Positions 17,383 to 26,390 of a stretch of 64,000 nucleotides of DNA are shown piece after piece. The position numbers were made by a program, and so were the translations under genes. Position 1 is the first letter of the stretch, and each line of letters opens with the position of its first letter. Where the stretch lies: positions 1 to 64,000 of the forward strand of contig MBQZ01000011.1 of NCBI GenBank assembly GCA_002134785.1, written 5' to 3'. Source of the stretch: Crenothrix sp. D3 (lineage in GTDB: Bacteria > Pseudomonadota > Gammaproteobacteria > Methylococcales > Methylomonadaceae). The notes under the pieces were generated by a model that saw only the letters and a list, made by a program, of their open reading frames with translations, did no database searches and was not told the DNA's origin.

Positions 17383-18723
17383 TCAATGCCAGTCGATAAC
17401 CAGACCGTGACTGACTGACCGCCTCAGCCCTGTAGCCCTGTAGATACTCTGTTCAAAATCAAGCCTATTTCGATAATTTTTGTTCATTTGCCCAACGTAG
17501 CAATTGCCTTGTAGTGATAAATTGCAGGTAGCGGAAATAGCGTTGCCTGTGTATTCGGTTAATTGAATATTGCCATTGCCTAAGTCTTTTCCTGTGAGTG
17601 TGTAGTGGGTGTCGGGTCTTTTAGGGTAACGATAAGTGCCGTGGATTGTACCATCTTGATTCCATGTCAGGTTGTAGATGGCTTTGAGTTTGCCTACATT
17701 GCCAGTTAATGATTTTGTGGCTGTTTGCGTGGGGCTTGGTTCGGCTGATTTAACGGGCGGTTGTGTTCTGGGGGCGGGTGCTTGTGTAAAGCGTTCTAGC
17801 CGATTATGGGCTAACGATTCAAACTGTCCGTTAGGGTATTTAGTCAGATAAGCACGAAAATCTTCTGGGTTGTCACTGTTTTTGATGCTATCCCAGAAGC
17901 TGAGTTCTATAGTAGCAGGGTCTATGTCAGCGGCGGGCGTGGTCGCGGGGGCAGAATTTTCTGCGCACCCTGCAAAACAAAATTCGCCTTCAATGCTGCC
18001 TTCCATCCACGGTTCTTGTTTGCCCAGTGAGGCGGCTTTTACTTCGCTAACCACGTTCTTGAGACTGAGTTCAATTTGTTCGCGGCTACCCATTTGGTTG
18101 AGCAGTTTGCTGGTATAAAGACCGTTGCGACCTTCGCCGTCGGCTGCCACGCTACCCGGCCGCGTGGCGTAGGAAATCAGTGTGCCAGTCGGTGCGCTGA
18201 CTCGCGCTAGACCGTTTGCCGCTGAACGAAAACTGCGTGAGTAGGGGTTATTACGGCAGGCATCGAGGAAAACGAGATTGAGGCTGGTTTTGGAGTCGTC
18301 CAAAATGTCCATGATTTGCCTAATGGCAATACTTTGGTTAGGCACATCTTCTTCGGTTTCAATTTTGGCATCAACAGCGGGAAAGTAATTTTCGCCTTTT
18401 ATTTGAATGCCGTGTCCTGCATAAAATACCAGAGCCACTGCCCCCGCTTTGAGCTTACTACGAAATTCACTAAGCACTGAGCCAATCTCGCGCATACCAA
18501 TATTGTTATGCTTGATTACCTCAAAACCTAGACCACGCAGTTTTTCTGCCATATCGTCAGCATCATTGACAGGATTAGCCAGCGGCGATGTTTCGTAGGT
18601 AGCATTGCCTATTACTAAGGCAACACGCAATTCTTTTGCTTCCACTGGGACGCTGAAAATAGTGCAGAGTATGAAACTAATCTGAATGATTGTGTGCAGT
18701 ATTTTTGGCATAACGGAACTCAT
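17383..18723 (-). CDS. Secreted caspase-family (C14) protease, orthocaspase-like
   Basis: This 446-residue protein starts with a signal peptide (IIQISFILCTIFSVPVEA) and then the p20 caspase fold: RVALVIGNATYETSPLANPVNDA, catalytic His in VALVFYAGHGIQIKG, catalytic Cys in LVFLDACRNNPYSRSF. After the catalytic domain (~30-240) comes a region with DPATIELSFWDSIKNSDNPEDF and AYLTKYPNGQFESLAHNRL, the short repeat often found in bacterial caspase-like proteins. A Pro-rich linker and a C-terminal beta-rich segment (~345-430) with two Cys follow. Export suggests action in the periplasm or envelope. It is transcribed alone; substrate and role are unknown. Confidence 0.85.
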   Translation of the reverse strand: MSSVMPKILHTIIQISFILCTIFSVPVEAKELRVALVIGNATYETSPLANPVNDADDMAEKLRGLGFEVIKHNNIGMREIGSVLSEFRSKLKAGAVALVFYAGHGIQIKGENYFPAVDAKIETEEDVPNQSIAIRQIMDILDDSKTSLNLVFLDACRNNPYSRSFRSAANGLARVSAPTGTLISYATRPGSVAADGEGRNGLYTSKLLNQMGSREQIELSLKNVVSEVKAASLGKQEPWMEGSIEGEFCFAGCAENSAPATTPAADIDPATIELSFWDSIKNSDNPEDFRAYLTKYPNGQFESLAHNRLERFTQAPAPRTQPPVKSAEPSPTQTATKSLTGNVGKLKAIYNLTWNQDGTIHGTYRYPKRPDTHYTLTGKDLGNGNIQLTEYTGNAISATCNLSLQGNCYVGQMNKNYRNRLDFEQSIYRATGLRRSVSHGLVIDWH

Positions 18724-19148
18724 ATTATGGGTGGGTTGAATCTATTGTTTAGAAGTCCAAAACACGTTTTGGAGGTTTTTAATCAGCCTTGGACGCTGAA
18801 CAATAGACAGTGTAATCTAAATTACAAGTTCAACCCACTATCGAAAAATAGTTAATCCATCGGCAAGGCGGCGGCTTTTTCGGCATCAACTTTTTTCAAA
18901 AACGGTGTTGCACACAGTGGAATAGGATGAGACAGCGACGGGAGGCGCATTATTCTCGTCAACTCGAACGAGCGCGTTCGTACCTCAGCACATTCTATGA
19001 AGCTGTATTTTTGTTTGGCTTGGTTCGTCATTAAACTCTTTCAGGTCTTTTCAGAGATTTTATAGAAAAGAGTCCTTTTAGTGTAGCCACATCACTCAAC
19101 CATCAAGGTTTGAGTTATTATGTTGGCTTTTTGCTGGTCACTGCCGCT
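18724..19148. other. Intergenic region with a dispersed repeat fragment
   Basis: No gene is supported between the caspase-like gene and glnE, which diverge from here. Bases ~18948-18985 (around GAACGAGCGCGTTCGTACCT) recur in inverted orientation at about 57499-57535. GTACCTCAGC also recurs at 50631. Promoters for both neighbours must lie here, but no convincing -35/-10 pair was recognised. Confidence 0.5.
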
Positions 19149-21992
19149 ATGTCTCTTATTGCCCAACTTCAACCCCAGTTACAACTGCTTCCTGAAACCC
19201 TACGCGCCACTATTGCCAGCTCTTTACACGCGCTAGCCAATACAGAATTACCCAGAGACATAAGCGATTCGTTAGTCAAAGTCTGGGCTTCCAGTGAATT
19301 TATTGCCACGAGTTGTACGCGCCACGCTGAGTTATTGCCGACGCTCATTGAATCTGGCAATTTAACCCGCTCATACTCTAGCGATTATTACACGACCCAA
19401 CTTAAACAACTCGCCGTTACAGACGAAGCAGAATTAATGAAAGCGTTGCGTGATTTTCGCCGTCGTGAAATGGTGCGCATTGCGTGGCGAGATTTAGCGG
19501 GTTGGTCGGAATTATCTGAAACATTGACGGAATTATCGTGGTTAGCCGATGCCTGTATTCAAACCGCGCTGGATTTTTTGTACAGCCAAGCCTGTGAAAA
19601 ACGCGGTACGCCGTTATTAGCCGATGGCACACCACAACAAATTATCATTTTAGGCATGGGCAAACTCGGCGCGTTTGAGCTGAATTATTCCTCCGATATT
19701 GATTTGATTTTTGCCTATCCCGAAGACGGTGTATTGAACGACCGCAAAGCCACCAGTTATGGCGAATTTTTTACTAAGTTGTGCCAAAGTTTGGTGCGGG
19801 TGTTGGATGATATTACCGTTGATGGTTTTGTGTTTCGTACTGATATACGCTTGCGTCCTTATGGCGATAGCGGCGCGGTGATTATGACGTTTGACGGCAT
19901 GGAGCATTATTATTTAACCCAAGCGCGGGAATGGGAACGCTATGCGATGATTAAAGCACGGCAAGTCGCAGGGGATTTTGTGCAGGGCAAACACTTGATG
20001 AGTATGTTATCGGCGTTTGTGTATCGGCGATATTTGGATTATGGTGCGTTTGAAGAATTACGCTCCTTAAAAGCGCAAATTACTCAAGAGTTACGCCGCA
20101 AAGATAGGTTGGATAATGTCAAATTAGGTGCGGGGGGTATTCGGGAAGTTGAATTTATCGGGCAGGCGTTTCAACTGATACGCGGCGGCACGGAAAAGCG
20201 GCTACAAACACGCGGCATTATGGATGTGTTGCAATTGCTGGGTGAGTTGGACTTGATGAGCATAGAGGATGCTAACACCTTACGGCAAGCATACTGCTTT
20301 TTACGCCGCGTCGAAAATCACATTCAGCAATATCAAGATAAACAAACCCACGATTTACCGACGACTGAAATAGTACAAACTATTTTGGCGTATTCACTGG
20401 ATTATGCGGATTGGCACAGTTTTAAAACTGAACTGGATGCGGTGCGGGGCAAAGTACACGCGTTATTCGATCAAGTGTTTTCGGTGTCTAAACAAGAGCA
20501 AGTCAATCCACTGGGGCATAAAATTTGGGCAAACATTGCGGATAAACAAGAGTTATTGGAAGACCTCGGTGATTATAGTTTTCGTCATCCTCAAGCCACG
20601 CTGACAGCCTTGCAACAGTTTAAAAACGCACCCAGTATTCGACGCTTGAGCAGTAAAGGCGCGGGGGTGCTAAATCGCTTGATTCCGCAGCTTATCGCTA
20701 TGTTACAAAAAATCAGTAATCCCGATGAAACGCTAAACCGCTTACTGGATTTATTTGCCGCCGTCGCAGGGCGCACGGTTTATTTGTCCTTATTGGAAGA
20801 AAACCCACTCGCTCTCGACCAGCTTATTAAACTGTCCTCTGCCAGCGCGTGGATTTGTGATTATTTAGCGCGGCATCCGATTTTGTTTGATGAATTACTC
20901 GACCCGCGTTCGCTGTATGAACCACTGAAAAAATCTGATTTAACGGCTCAGCTCGTCACCTTGTTAGCTCCAATTGAAACGCAAGACTTAGAACAGCTAA
21001 TGATAGCTCTACGCCAATTCAAACAACAACAAGTGTTAAGAGTGGCGGCAGCAGACATTATGGGCGTAATCCCATTGATGGTGGTCAGTGATTATTTAAC
21101 GACCATTGCTGAAAGTATCGTTGAGCAAGTATTAAACCGTGCGTGGTTGATGTTGGTGGATAAACACGGTTATCCGCCTGAATGTCAGAATAAGCCTCAG
21201 GGTTTTGGAATACTGGGCTTTGGTAAATTAGGCGGTATTGAATTGGGCTACGGCTCTGATTTGGACATGGTATTTTTATATGACTGCCCCGATGGTAACG
21301 CGCTCACCGATGGTGATAAACCCATTTCAGCCGCGCAATTTTATGGACGTTTAGGCTTAAAAGTACGGCATATTTTGGATACTAAATTATTGTCGGGTGT
21401 GCTGTATGAAGTCGATATGCGCTTGCGCCCTTCTGGTGATTCGGGTCTGTTAGTCACGCCCATCAGTAGCTATGAAGATTACCTAACTACGCAAGCGTGG
21501 ACGTGGGAACATCAAGCCTTAGTCAGAGCGCGATTTATCACAGGCGATGAACACTTAAAAAATCAGTATGAAGCCATCCGCCATCGTGTATTGAGTTTGC
21601 CGCGTGACAAAGAAAAACTAAAAATCGAAGTCCGCGAAATGCGCGAAAAAATGCGCTCCGTTTTGGATACTAAAGAAACGGATAAATTTGATTTAAAACA
21701 AAGCAAAGGCGGCATTGCTGATATTGAATTCATGGTGCAGTTTGGTATTCTTGCCGAAGCCGCAGACCATCCTACGTTAACGACCTATACCGATAATGTC
21801 CGTTTATTGGAAGGCTTAGCGGCTCACAATATTATTAGTCAACACACCGCTGACACATTAAAAGCTGCCTATTGCGCTTATCGTGACATAGGGCATAAAC
21901 AAGTATTACAAGGCGATACCGTGGTCATTGATGAAGACGAAGTGGCTGAACTGCACACTCAAGTGGAACAAATCTGGCAAGTGATTATGTAA
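19149..21992 (+). CDS. glnE: Glutamine synthetase adenylyltransferase/adenylyl-removing enzyme
   Basis: From ATG 19149 the protein has about 947 residues, the usual GlnE length. It has two nucleotidyltransferase halves, each with the GlnE motif: GMGKLGAFELNYSSDIDLIF in the N-terminal adenylyl-removing half, and GFGKLGGIELGYGSDLDMVF in the C-terminal adenylylating half. Each is followed by a helical domain with DxRLRPxGDSG. The enzyme adenylylates glutamine synthetase when nitrogen is plentiful and reverses this under limitation, responding to PII protein. An upstream TTG at 19110 would add 13 hydrophobic residues not expected in GlnE. The gene stands alone. Confidence 0.97.
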   Translation: MSLIAQLQPQLQLLPETLRATIASSLHALANTELPRDISDSLVKVWASSEFIATSCTRHAELLPTLIESGNLTRSYSSDYYTTQLKQLAVTDEAELMKALRDFRRREMVRIAWRDLAGWSELSETLTELSWLADACIQTALDFLYSQACEKRGTPLLADGTPQQIIILGMGKLGAFELNYSSDIDLIFAYPEDGVLNDRKATSYGEFFTKLCQSLVRVLDDITVDGFVFRTDIRLRPYGDSGAVIMTFDGMEHYYLTQAREWERYAMIKARQVAGDFVQGKHLMSMLSAFVYRRYLDYGAFEELRSLKAQITQELRRKDRLDNVKLGAGGIREVEFIGQAFQLIRGGTEKRLQTRGIMDVLQLLGELDLMSIEDANTLRQAYCFLRRVENHIQQYQDKQTHDLPTTEIVQTILAYSLDYADWHSFKTELDAVRGKVHALFDQVFSVSKQEQVNPLGHKIWANIADKQELLEDLGDYSFRHPQATLTALQQFKNAPSIRRLSSKGAGVLNRLIPQLIAMLQKISNPDETLNRLLDLFAAVAGRTVYLSLLEENPLALDQLIKLSSASAWICDYLARHPILFDELLDPRSLYEPLKKSDLTAQLVTLLAPIETQDLEQLMIALRQFKQQQVLRVAAADIMGVIPLMVVSDYLTTIAESIVEQVLNRAWLMLVDKHGYPPECQNKPQGFGILGFGKLGGIELGYGSDLDMVFLYDCPDGNALTDGDKPISAAQFYGRLGLKVRHILDTKLLSGVLYEVDMRLRPSGDSGLLVTPISSYEDYLTTQAWTWEHQALVRARFITGDEHLKNQYEAIRHRVLSLPRDKEKLKIEVREMREKMRSVLDTKETDKFDLKQSKGGIADIEFMVQFGILAEAADHPTLTTYTDNVRLLEGLAAHNIISQHTADTLKAAYCAYRDIGHKQVLQGDTVVIDEDEVAELHTQVEQIWQVIM

Positions 21993-22069
21993 AGTAGTTT
22001 GTTTTTTGGTTGACGGCGGCTTGCTTGAATTGCGACTATTCTTAACCGTCTTGTTTGCAAGTTTGAGTT

Positions 22070-22283
22070 GTAGGGGCAATCCCTTGTGGTTGCCCTGCCC
22101 TGATAACAACCTGTTAGAGCTAACGCACAATAAAATGATACCGTTCGTGGTGAGCTTGTCGAACCACATTCACACCATTCGATAAACTCATGACAGGCTT
22201 CGACAGGCTCAGTGCGAACGGTTGTGTAATCGTTTTATTGGCGGTTAGCTATATCAAGGGCTGGCACAAGGCACAGACCCTAC
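22070..22283. repeat. GTAGGGGC-ended element containing a second inserted element
   Basis: The outer element begins GTAGGGGCAATCCCTTGTGG (22070) and ends GGCACAAGGCACAGACCCTAC (22263-22283), imperfect inverted ends. An uninterrupted 72-bp relative lies in opposite orientation at 39445-39516. In this copy a second element (22118-22250) splits it after CCTGTTAG. The outer element was therefore here first. Confidence 0.8.
22118..22250. mobile_element. MITE-like element with AGCTAAC terminal inverted repeats
   Basis: The left end is AGCTAACGCACAATAAAATG and the right end reads CGTTTTATTGGCGGTTAGCT, its imperfect inverse. The inside contains paired CCGTTCG...CGAACGG and GAGCTTGTCGAAC-type palindromes. 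The 155-bp element at 57329-57483 has the same ends, and a decayed copy lies at 4561-4674. No transposase is encoded, so it would depend on one supplied elsewhere. Confidence 0.75.
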
Positions 22284-22328
22284 ATTATCGACTTAACTGT
22301 GGGCAGTGGGGCAGTGGATGCCGTGTAA

Positions 22329-24896
22329 TTAGCGGGAAATGTACAACTGTGTTAAGCCCGCTAACGCCGAGACATCACTGACGGATGTTTCGTTTAAAGT
22401 AAGTGTTTGTAACTGCGTTAAGCCCGCTAACGCCGAGACATCGCTGACGGCTGTTCCGCTTAAAAAAAGTGTTCGTAACTGCGTTAAGCCCACTAACGCC
22501 GAGACATCGCTGACGGCTGTTCCGCTTAAAAAAAGTGTTTGTAACTGCGTTAAACCCGCTAACGCCGAGACATCGCTGACGGCTGTTTCGCTTAATAAAA
22601 GTGTTTGTAACTGCGTTAAGCCCGCTAACGCCGAGACATCGCTGACGGATGTTCCGCTTAAAAAAAGTGTTTGTAACTGCGTTAAGCCCGCTAACGCCGA
22701 GACATCACTGACGGCTGCTCCGTTTAAAGCAAGTATTCGTAACTGCGTTAAGCCCACTAACGCCGAGACATCGCTAACGGCTGTTTCGCTTAAATAAAGT
22801 CCTCGTAACTGCGTTAAGCCCGCTAACGCCGAGACATCGCTAACGGCTGTTTCGCTTAAATAAAGTCCTCGTAACTGCGTTAAGCCCGCTAACGCCGAGA
22901 CATCACTGACGGATGTTCCGTTTAAATAAAGTATTTGTAACTGCGTTAAGCCCGCTAACGCCGAGACATCACTGACGGCTGTTTCACTTAAATCAAGTCT
23001 TTGTAACTGCGTTAAGCCTGCTAATAACGAAACATCGATTATATCGGTAGCCGATAAATTCAACTCCGTGACCTTCTGCATAGCGGTAAGACCGAGCTTA
23101 ATTGCGTCAAAATCGGCTTGCCATAACCGATTAACCAAGGCGTAACGACTTTGAAAATACTCATCATGAGGAATCCGCAAATAAAAATCCCATAGCCTAG
23201 CGATAACCGCTTTGCGTTTGCTGAGGGTTAATTTTACCCCGCTGTCCATCACTATCGCCGCTAATAATAACTGCGCGGTAATTTGCTTCTTTGTTGTCTT
23301 TTGTTCTTTAATGTTCATCTCTGGGAACAATTCAGCAAGGTATTTTTCCACTAATTTGGCATTGTCTAATTGCTCAAAAAATAACACTAGGGTTTCTTGC
23401 CACCAAATCACTGCCGTTTTGGCTCGTAAATCTTGCCAATCCACTTCACCCAGTTCCACTTGTAGCTTTAAGGCTTTCGCGGCAAAGTATTCCAGAAAAC
23501 TTAAATGACTAAAGCCATACTGCTCTTCGCCTGCTTCGTTGTTACCACGCGGAATAAACAAGCCACTGCGTACCGCAAACTGGTTTAATAAAAAGCTGAT
23601 TTCGTCCTGAATTTGTGCGTCGGGAACATCCAAATCGTTGAGCTTAGCGGACAGAATGTCCCGCACCTTGGCTTCTGAAATTAAAATTGCTGTTTCATCA
23701 TCACTGCGGCTTTCCTGCATGGTATAGGCAATCGTGCTTAACCAGTCACTTCTATCCAGATAATCAAAGACCAGTTCATTATTACTGCATTGCACAATGC
23801 CTCTAGCGGTATCTAACGCGACTAAATAGGTTTCCGCAATGCGTTGATACAATTCAGCACGCCCGTCTGGCAAGCGTCCGCGCCGCGCATGAATAAAGCA
23901 AATCATATTCAGCAACACAGGAATGCGCGACAATCGCCCTAAGCCGTCATTTTTTTGTATGCGGGTTAATAGTTCGGTCATGCGCTGGGTATGATTGCCG
24001 TCGTGATTGGGGTGATATTGTTGATACCAGTTGCTGATAAACTGCTGAGCTTGCGGGTAAGTGAACGGGGCAAGATAAGACACGGGTAATAATTCGGACG
24101 TATCACGGCTAAGGGTTTTTTCTTTGGCTTGCGTTATCTGCTCTTCTTCAATACCAAACCACTGGCGTTGGTCAAAGCCCACTACCCGCGAGCTAATCAG
24201 AAACCGACACGCCGAATAGCGTTGCATCGCGTCCAACACCACTTGCCCCAAACGTTGCCGCGTTTCGGTATGAGTAATTTCATCCAAGCCATCTAATAAA
24301 ATTAACGCCTGCCCGCTGTTTAACAGTGTTTCAATGACGTTATACGGTTCAGGATATTGTTCAAACGCCTGCATAACATCCTGATTGCGTGCGGTGAAGA
24401 CTTGCCATAAATCGTCAAAACTGTTCACTTCACGCAATGGTAATTCGCGCAAAATCAAGGCAAACGGCACTAATTCACCCAAGGCGATTTTAGTTAAATT
24501 ACTGCCACTGTTAGAAAATGCCAACATCAGCCAATGAATTAACGTGGTTTTGCCCGCACCTGGATCGCCTAATACAAAGCTGTGCGGATGCTGTTTTAAA
24601 ATATCGGTGATGCTTTGCCAGTCGGGTTGTTTATTGTCTTGTGTTTCTGTTCTGATAACGTGTTCGGAATCTAAATGGCGGTTGGATAAATGCGGCGCGA
24701 CAAATAAATCTTGCAAAAAAACCCGCCGCTCTGGTTTAAATTCCCCCGCATCATCCAAAGACAAACCAAAATTATCCATGTGCATGAATTTAAGCTGGAC
24801 GTTTTGAAAATAACGCAACAGAGGACGGCTGTTTTTAATATCAATAAACCCTGTGACATCGGCGGTTTGTGGTGTGGGTAGCTGATTCTGGGACAT
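22329..24896 (-). CDS. NACHT-type STAND NTPase with C-terminal leucine-rich repeats
   Basis: The 855-residue protein has a short N-terminal region (~1-100), then a NACHT NTPase: Walker A LGDPGAGKTTLI (~109-120) and Walker B ALILLDGLDEITH (~197-209), whose extra acidic residues are the NACHT hallmark. A helical middle follows, and from ~605 about eleven 22-residue leucine-rich repeats of the form LxxLxLSxTAVSDVSALAGLTQ. Bacterial NACHT proteins are known antiphage sensors related to animal NLRs. The N-terminal region is too short to name an effector domain. It starts 3 bp after the KAP NTPase stop, so the two are co-transcribed. The last repeat runs into a short unrelated tail, LYISR, next to repeat elements. 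Confidence 0.88.
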   Translation of the reverse strand: MSQNQLPTPQTADVTGFIDIKNSRPLLRYFQNVQLKFMHMDNFGLSLDDAGEFKPERRVFLQDLFVAPHLSNRHLDSEHVIRTETQDNKQPDWQSITDILKQHPHSFVLGDPGAGKTTLIHWLMLAFSNSGSNLTKIALGELVPFALILRELPLREVNSFDDLWQVFTARNQDVMQAFEQYPEPYNVIETLLNSGQALILLDGLDEITHTETRQRLGQVVLDAMQRYSACRFLISSRVVGFDQRQWFGIEEEQITQAKEKTLSRDTSELLPVSYLAPFTYPQAQQFISNWYQQYHPNHDGNHTQRMTELLTRIQKNDGLGRLSRIPVLLNMICFIHARRGRLPDGRAELYQRIAETYLVALDTARGIVQCSNNELVFDYLDRSDWLSTIAYTMQESRSDDETAILISEAKVRDILSAKLNDLDVPDAQIQDEISFLLNQFAVRSGLFIPRGNNEAGEEQYGFSHLSFLEYFAAKALKLQVELGEVDWQDLRAKTAVIWWQETLVLFFEQLDNAKLVEKYLAELFPEMNIKEQKTTKKQITAQLLLAAIVMDSGVKLTLSKRKAVIARLWDFYLRIPHDEYFQSRYALVNRLWQADFDAIKLGLTAMQKVTELNLSATDIIDVSLLAGLTQLQRLDLSETAVSDVSALAGLTQLQILYLNGTSVSDVSALAGLTQLRGLYLSETAVSDVSALAGLTQLRGLYLSETAVSDVSALVGLTQLRILALNGAAVSDVSALAGLTQLQTLFLSGTSVSDVSALAGLTQLQTLLLSETAVSDVSALAGLTQLQTLFLSGTAVSDVSALVGLTQLRTLFLSGTAVSDVSALAGLTQLQTLTLNETSVSDVSALAGLTQLYISR
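22351..23076 (-). repeat. Eleven near-identical 66-bp tandem repeats encoding the LRR array
   Basis: Starting at 22351, GTTAAGCCCGCTAACGCCGA or a close variant recurs every 66 bp: 22417, 22483, 22549, 22615, 22681, 22747, 22813, 22879, 22945 and a diverged one at 23011. Changes between units cluster in the codons of the variable positions (SETAV, NGTSV, SGTAV, NGAAV). The array is therefore recent and prone to copy-number change. Confidence 0.95.
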
Positions 24897-24899
24897 TAT

Positions 24900-26219
24900 T
24901 TATATTCCTAAAAAGGGCTTTAAATCCGCCGTTGTAATCACGCTTAAGCTATCGAACAACTCATGCAAACGGAAAACATTGCTATCGCTGGGATTGGTCG
25001 GCAATGGCTCTGCGCCTGAAAAAGAAGGTTTAATGCCTTTCATGGGTTCATAAATACCTGTTAGGTCTGCGGGCGGCTGTCTGGCGTAAATAATCACTTT
25101 GTTAATGTATTCCGCATTTTTTTCTAACTGCTCGTTAAGTTCGCGGTGAAACGTGTAAATAATCGCCATTGCCAGTAATAATTCATAGATTCGTGGCGGT
25201 GAAGTCTGGATAATAAAAGGCGCGGCAAGGTTTTCATTGTGTCGCAACATAACCCCTAAACGATTGGCTAGGGCTTTTATTTTGCGCGGATTGGCGGGTA
25301 AGCAATCGTAAGTGTTGGCAACAGCGTTAATTTGAGCAAGGCAGGTAGTGTGAATAGAAGACTGAACATTTAGTTTTAGCTCTTTTAACAAGGTATGCAA
25401 ATACTCTGCTTTACGTTGTTTATCAGCTAACGGCAAATGATAAATATCCTGACAAATTTTTTCTAAATACTCGCGGGCTTGATGACCATCACTCCCATCA
25501 TCAATAGCTAAGGCTTTTTTCAAGGCGCGTTCAATTTGGCGTTGGTCAATAGCAAACACAATCACGCAGTTTTTCAAATTCAAATAAACTTTGATACCTT
25601 CCAGCAATTTTAACGCCGCTTCAGGATGACAACGGTCTAAGTCATCTATAAAAATCACCAGTTTTTTATTCTTGCCTAAAGCTGTTTCTATTGCCTGCTC
25701 CAATAAATTACTAATGTCTTGACTGGCTAACGCAGTGCGATAACGCTCTTTTTCATACTCAGCGGCAATTTTGGGAATGTCACTCAGTTTAGGCGACATC
25801 ACGCCCCCACTGGCGGCTTTAATGGTTTCATCAAACGCGCCTAAAATGCCTAAAAAAGTAACGCCCGCTATAGTGCCTGATTTTTCCAGCACTTTATTCC
25901 ATAAACTAAACGCGGCGCGGATTTCATGCAGTAACGCGACAATTGGCATGGCTTCATGTTGATAACGCCATGCTTCAAACCATATAGGAATGACGGGCGA
26001 AGTATCAGGTATTTTTTCTTTGAGTGAAACGCCTGTTAATGCCTTATACAATTGCAATAAAGCACTGGTTTTGCCCGTTCCCCAATAGCCATTAATACCG
26101 ATGCCTTTCGGCGGTGTGCAGTCTTTGATAATCTCCGCAATACCCTTAATAAAGGTTTCTTGCATCAATCCATCTTCATCCGTTGGTTTGTCGTTATGTG
26201 TTTGTGTTGGTGTTGGCAT
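24900..26219 (-). CDS. KAP-family P-loop NTPase
   Basis: This 439-residue protein has Walker A GINGYWGTGKTSAL (~41-54), IPIWFEAWRYQ (~77-87) as in KAP proteins, a short hydrophobic stretch (~117-128, TIAGVTFLGILGAF), and Walker B KLVIFIDDLDRCHPEAALKLLEGIK (~186-210). These are KAP NTPase hallmarks. Family members are membrane-associated ATPases, and several are thought to serve in phage defence or signalling. There is no extended transmembrane pair as in animal KAPs. It is followed after 3 bp by the NACHT-LRR gene on the same strand, and the pair has no other operon partner. A two-component immune system is inferred, not shown. Confidence 0.85.
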   Translation of the reverse strand: MPTPTQTHNDKPTDEDGLMQETFIKGIAEIIKDCTPPKGIGINGYWGTGKTSALLQLYKALTGVSLKEKIPDTSPVIPIWFEAWRYQHEAMPIVALLHEIRAAFSLWNKVLEKSGTIAGVTFLGILGAFDETIKAASGGVMSPKLSDIPKIAAEYEKERYRTALASQDISNLLEQAIETALGKNKKLVIFIDDLDRCHPEAALKLLEGIKVYLNLKNCVIVFAIDQRQIERALKKALAIDDGSDGHQAREYLEKICQDIYHLPLADKQRKAEYLHTLLKELKLNVQSSIHTTCLAQINAVANTYDCLPANPRKIKALANRLGVMLRHNENLAAPFIIQTSPPRIYELLLAMAIIYTFHRELNEQLEKNAEYINKVIIYARQPPADLTGIYEPMKGIKPSFSGAEPLPTNPSDSNVFRLHELFDSLSVITTADLKPFLGI

Positions 26220-26390
26220 GATGGCTGTGACCTAGTGGGAGTTAATAATGGGATGTATTGTGTGGCATTTTATACTGACTATTACCTGACTTGAAGAAAG
26301 ATGATTTTGATTGAGTCTCTACTTTTGTTTTAACAGTGTTCTGTTATATTGAGTATCTTGGATTCAAGTCTCAACATTAACGGGAATTTT

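Noticed and set aside
19110..19148. Upstream TTG start for glnE
   Set aside because: It would add 13 hydrophobic residues absent from GlnE proteins; ATG 19149 gives the normal length.
22339..22797. A 152-residue open frame on the plus strand made of repeats (CVKPANAETSLTAV type)
   Set aside because: It is the mirror of the LRR-coding array; the 66-bp unit has no stop on either strand. The NACHT-LRR frame continues through it.
22351..23076. Regular 66-bp repeats as a possible CRISPR array
   Set aside because: The whole unit repeats, there are no unique spacers, and the units encode leucine-rich repeats in frame.
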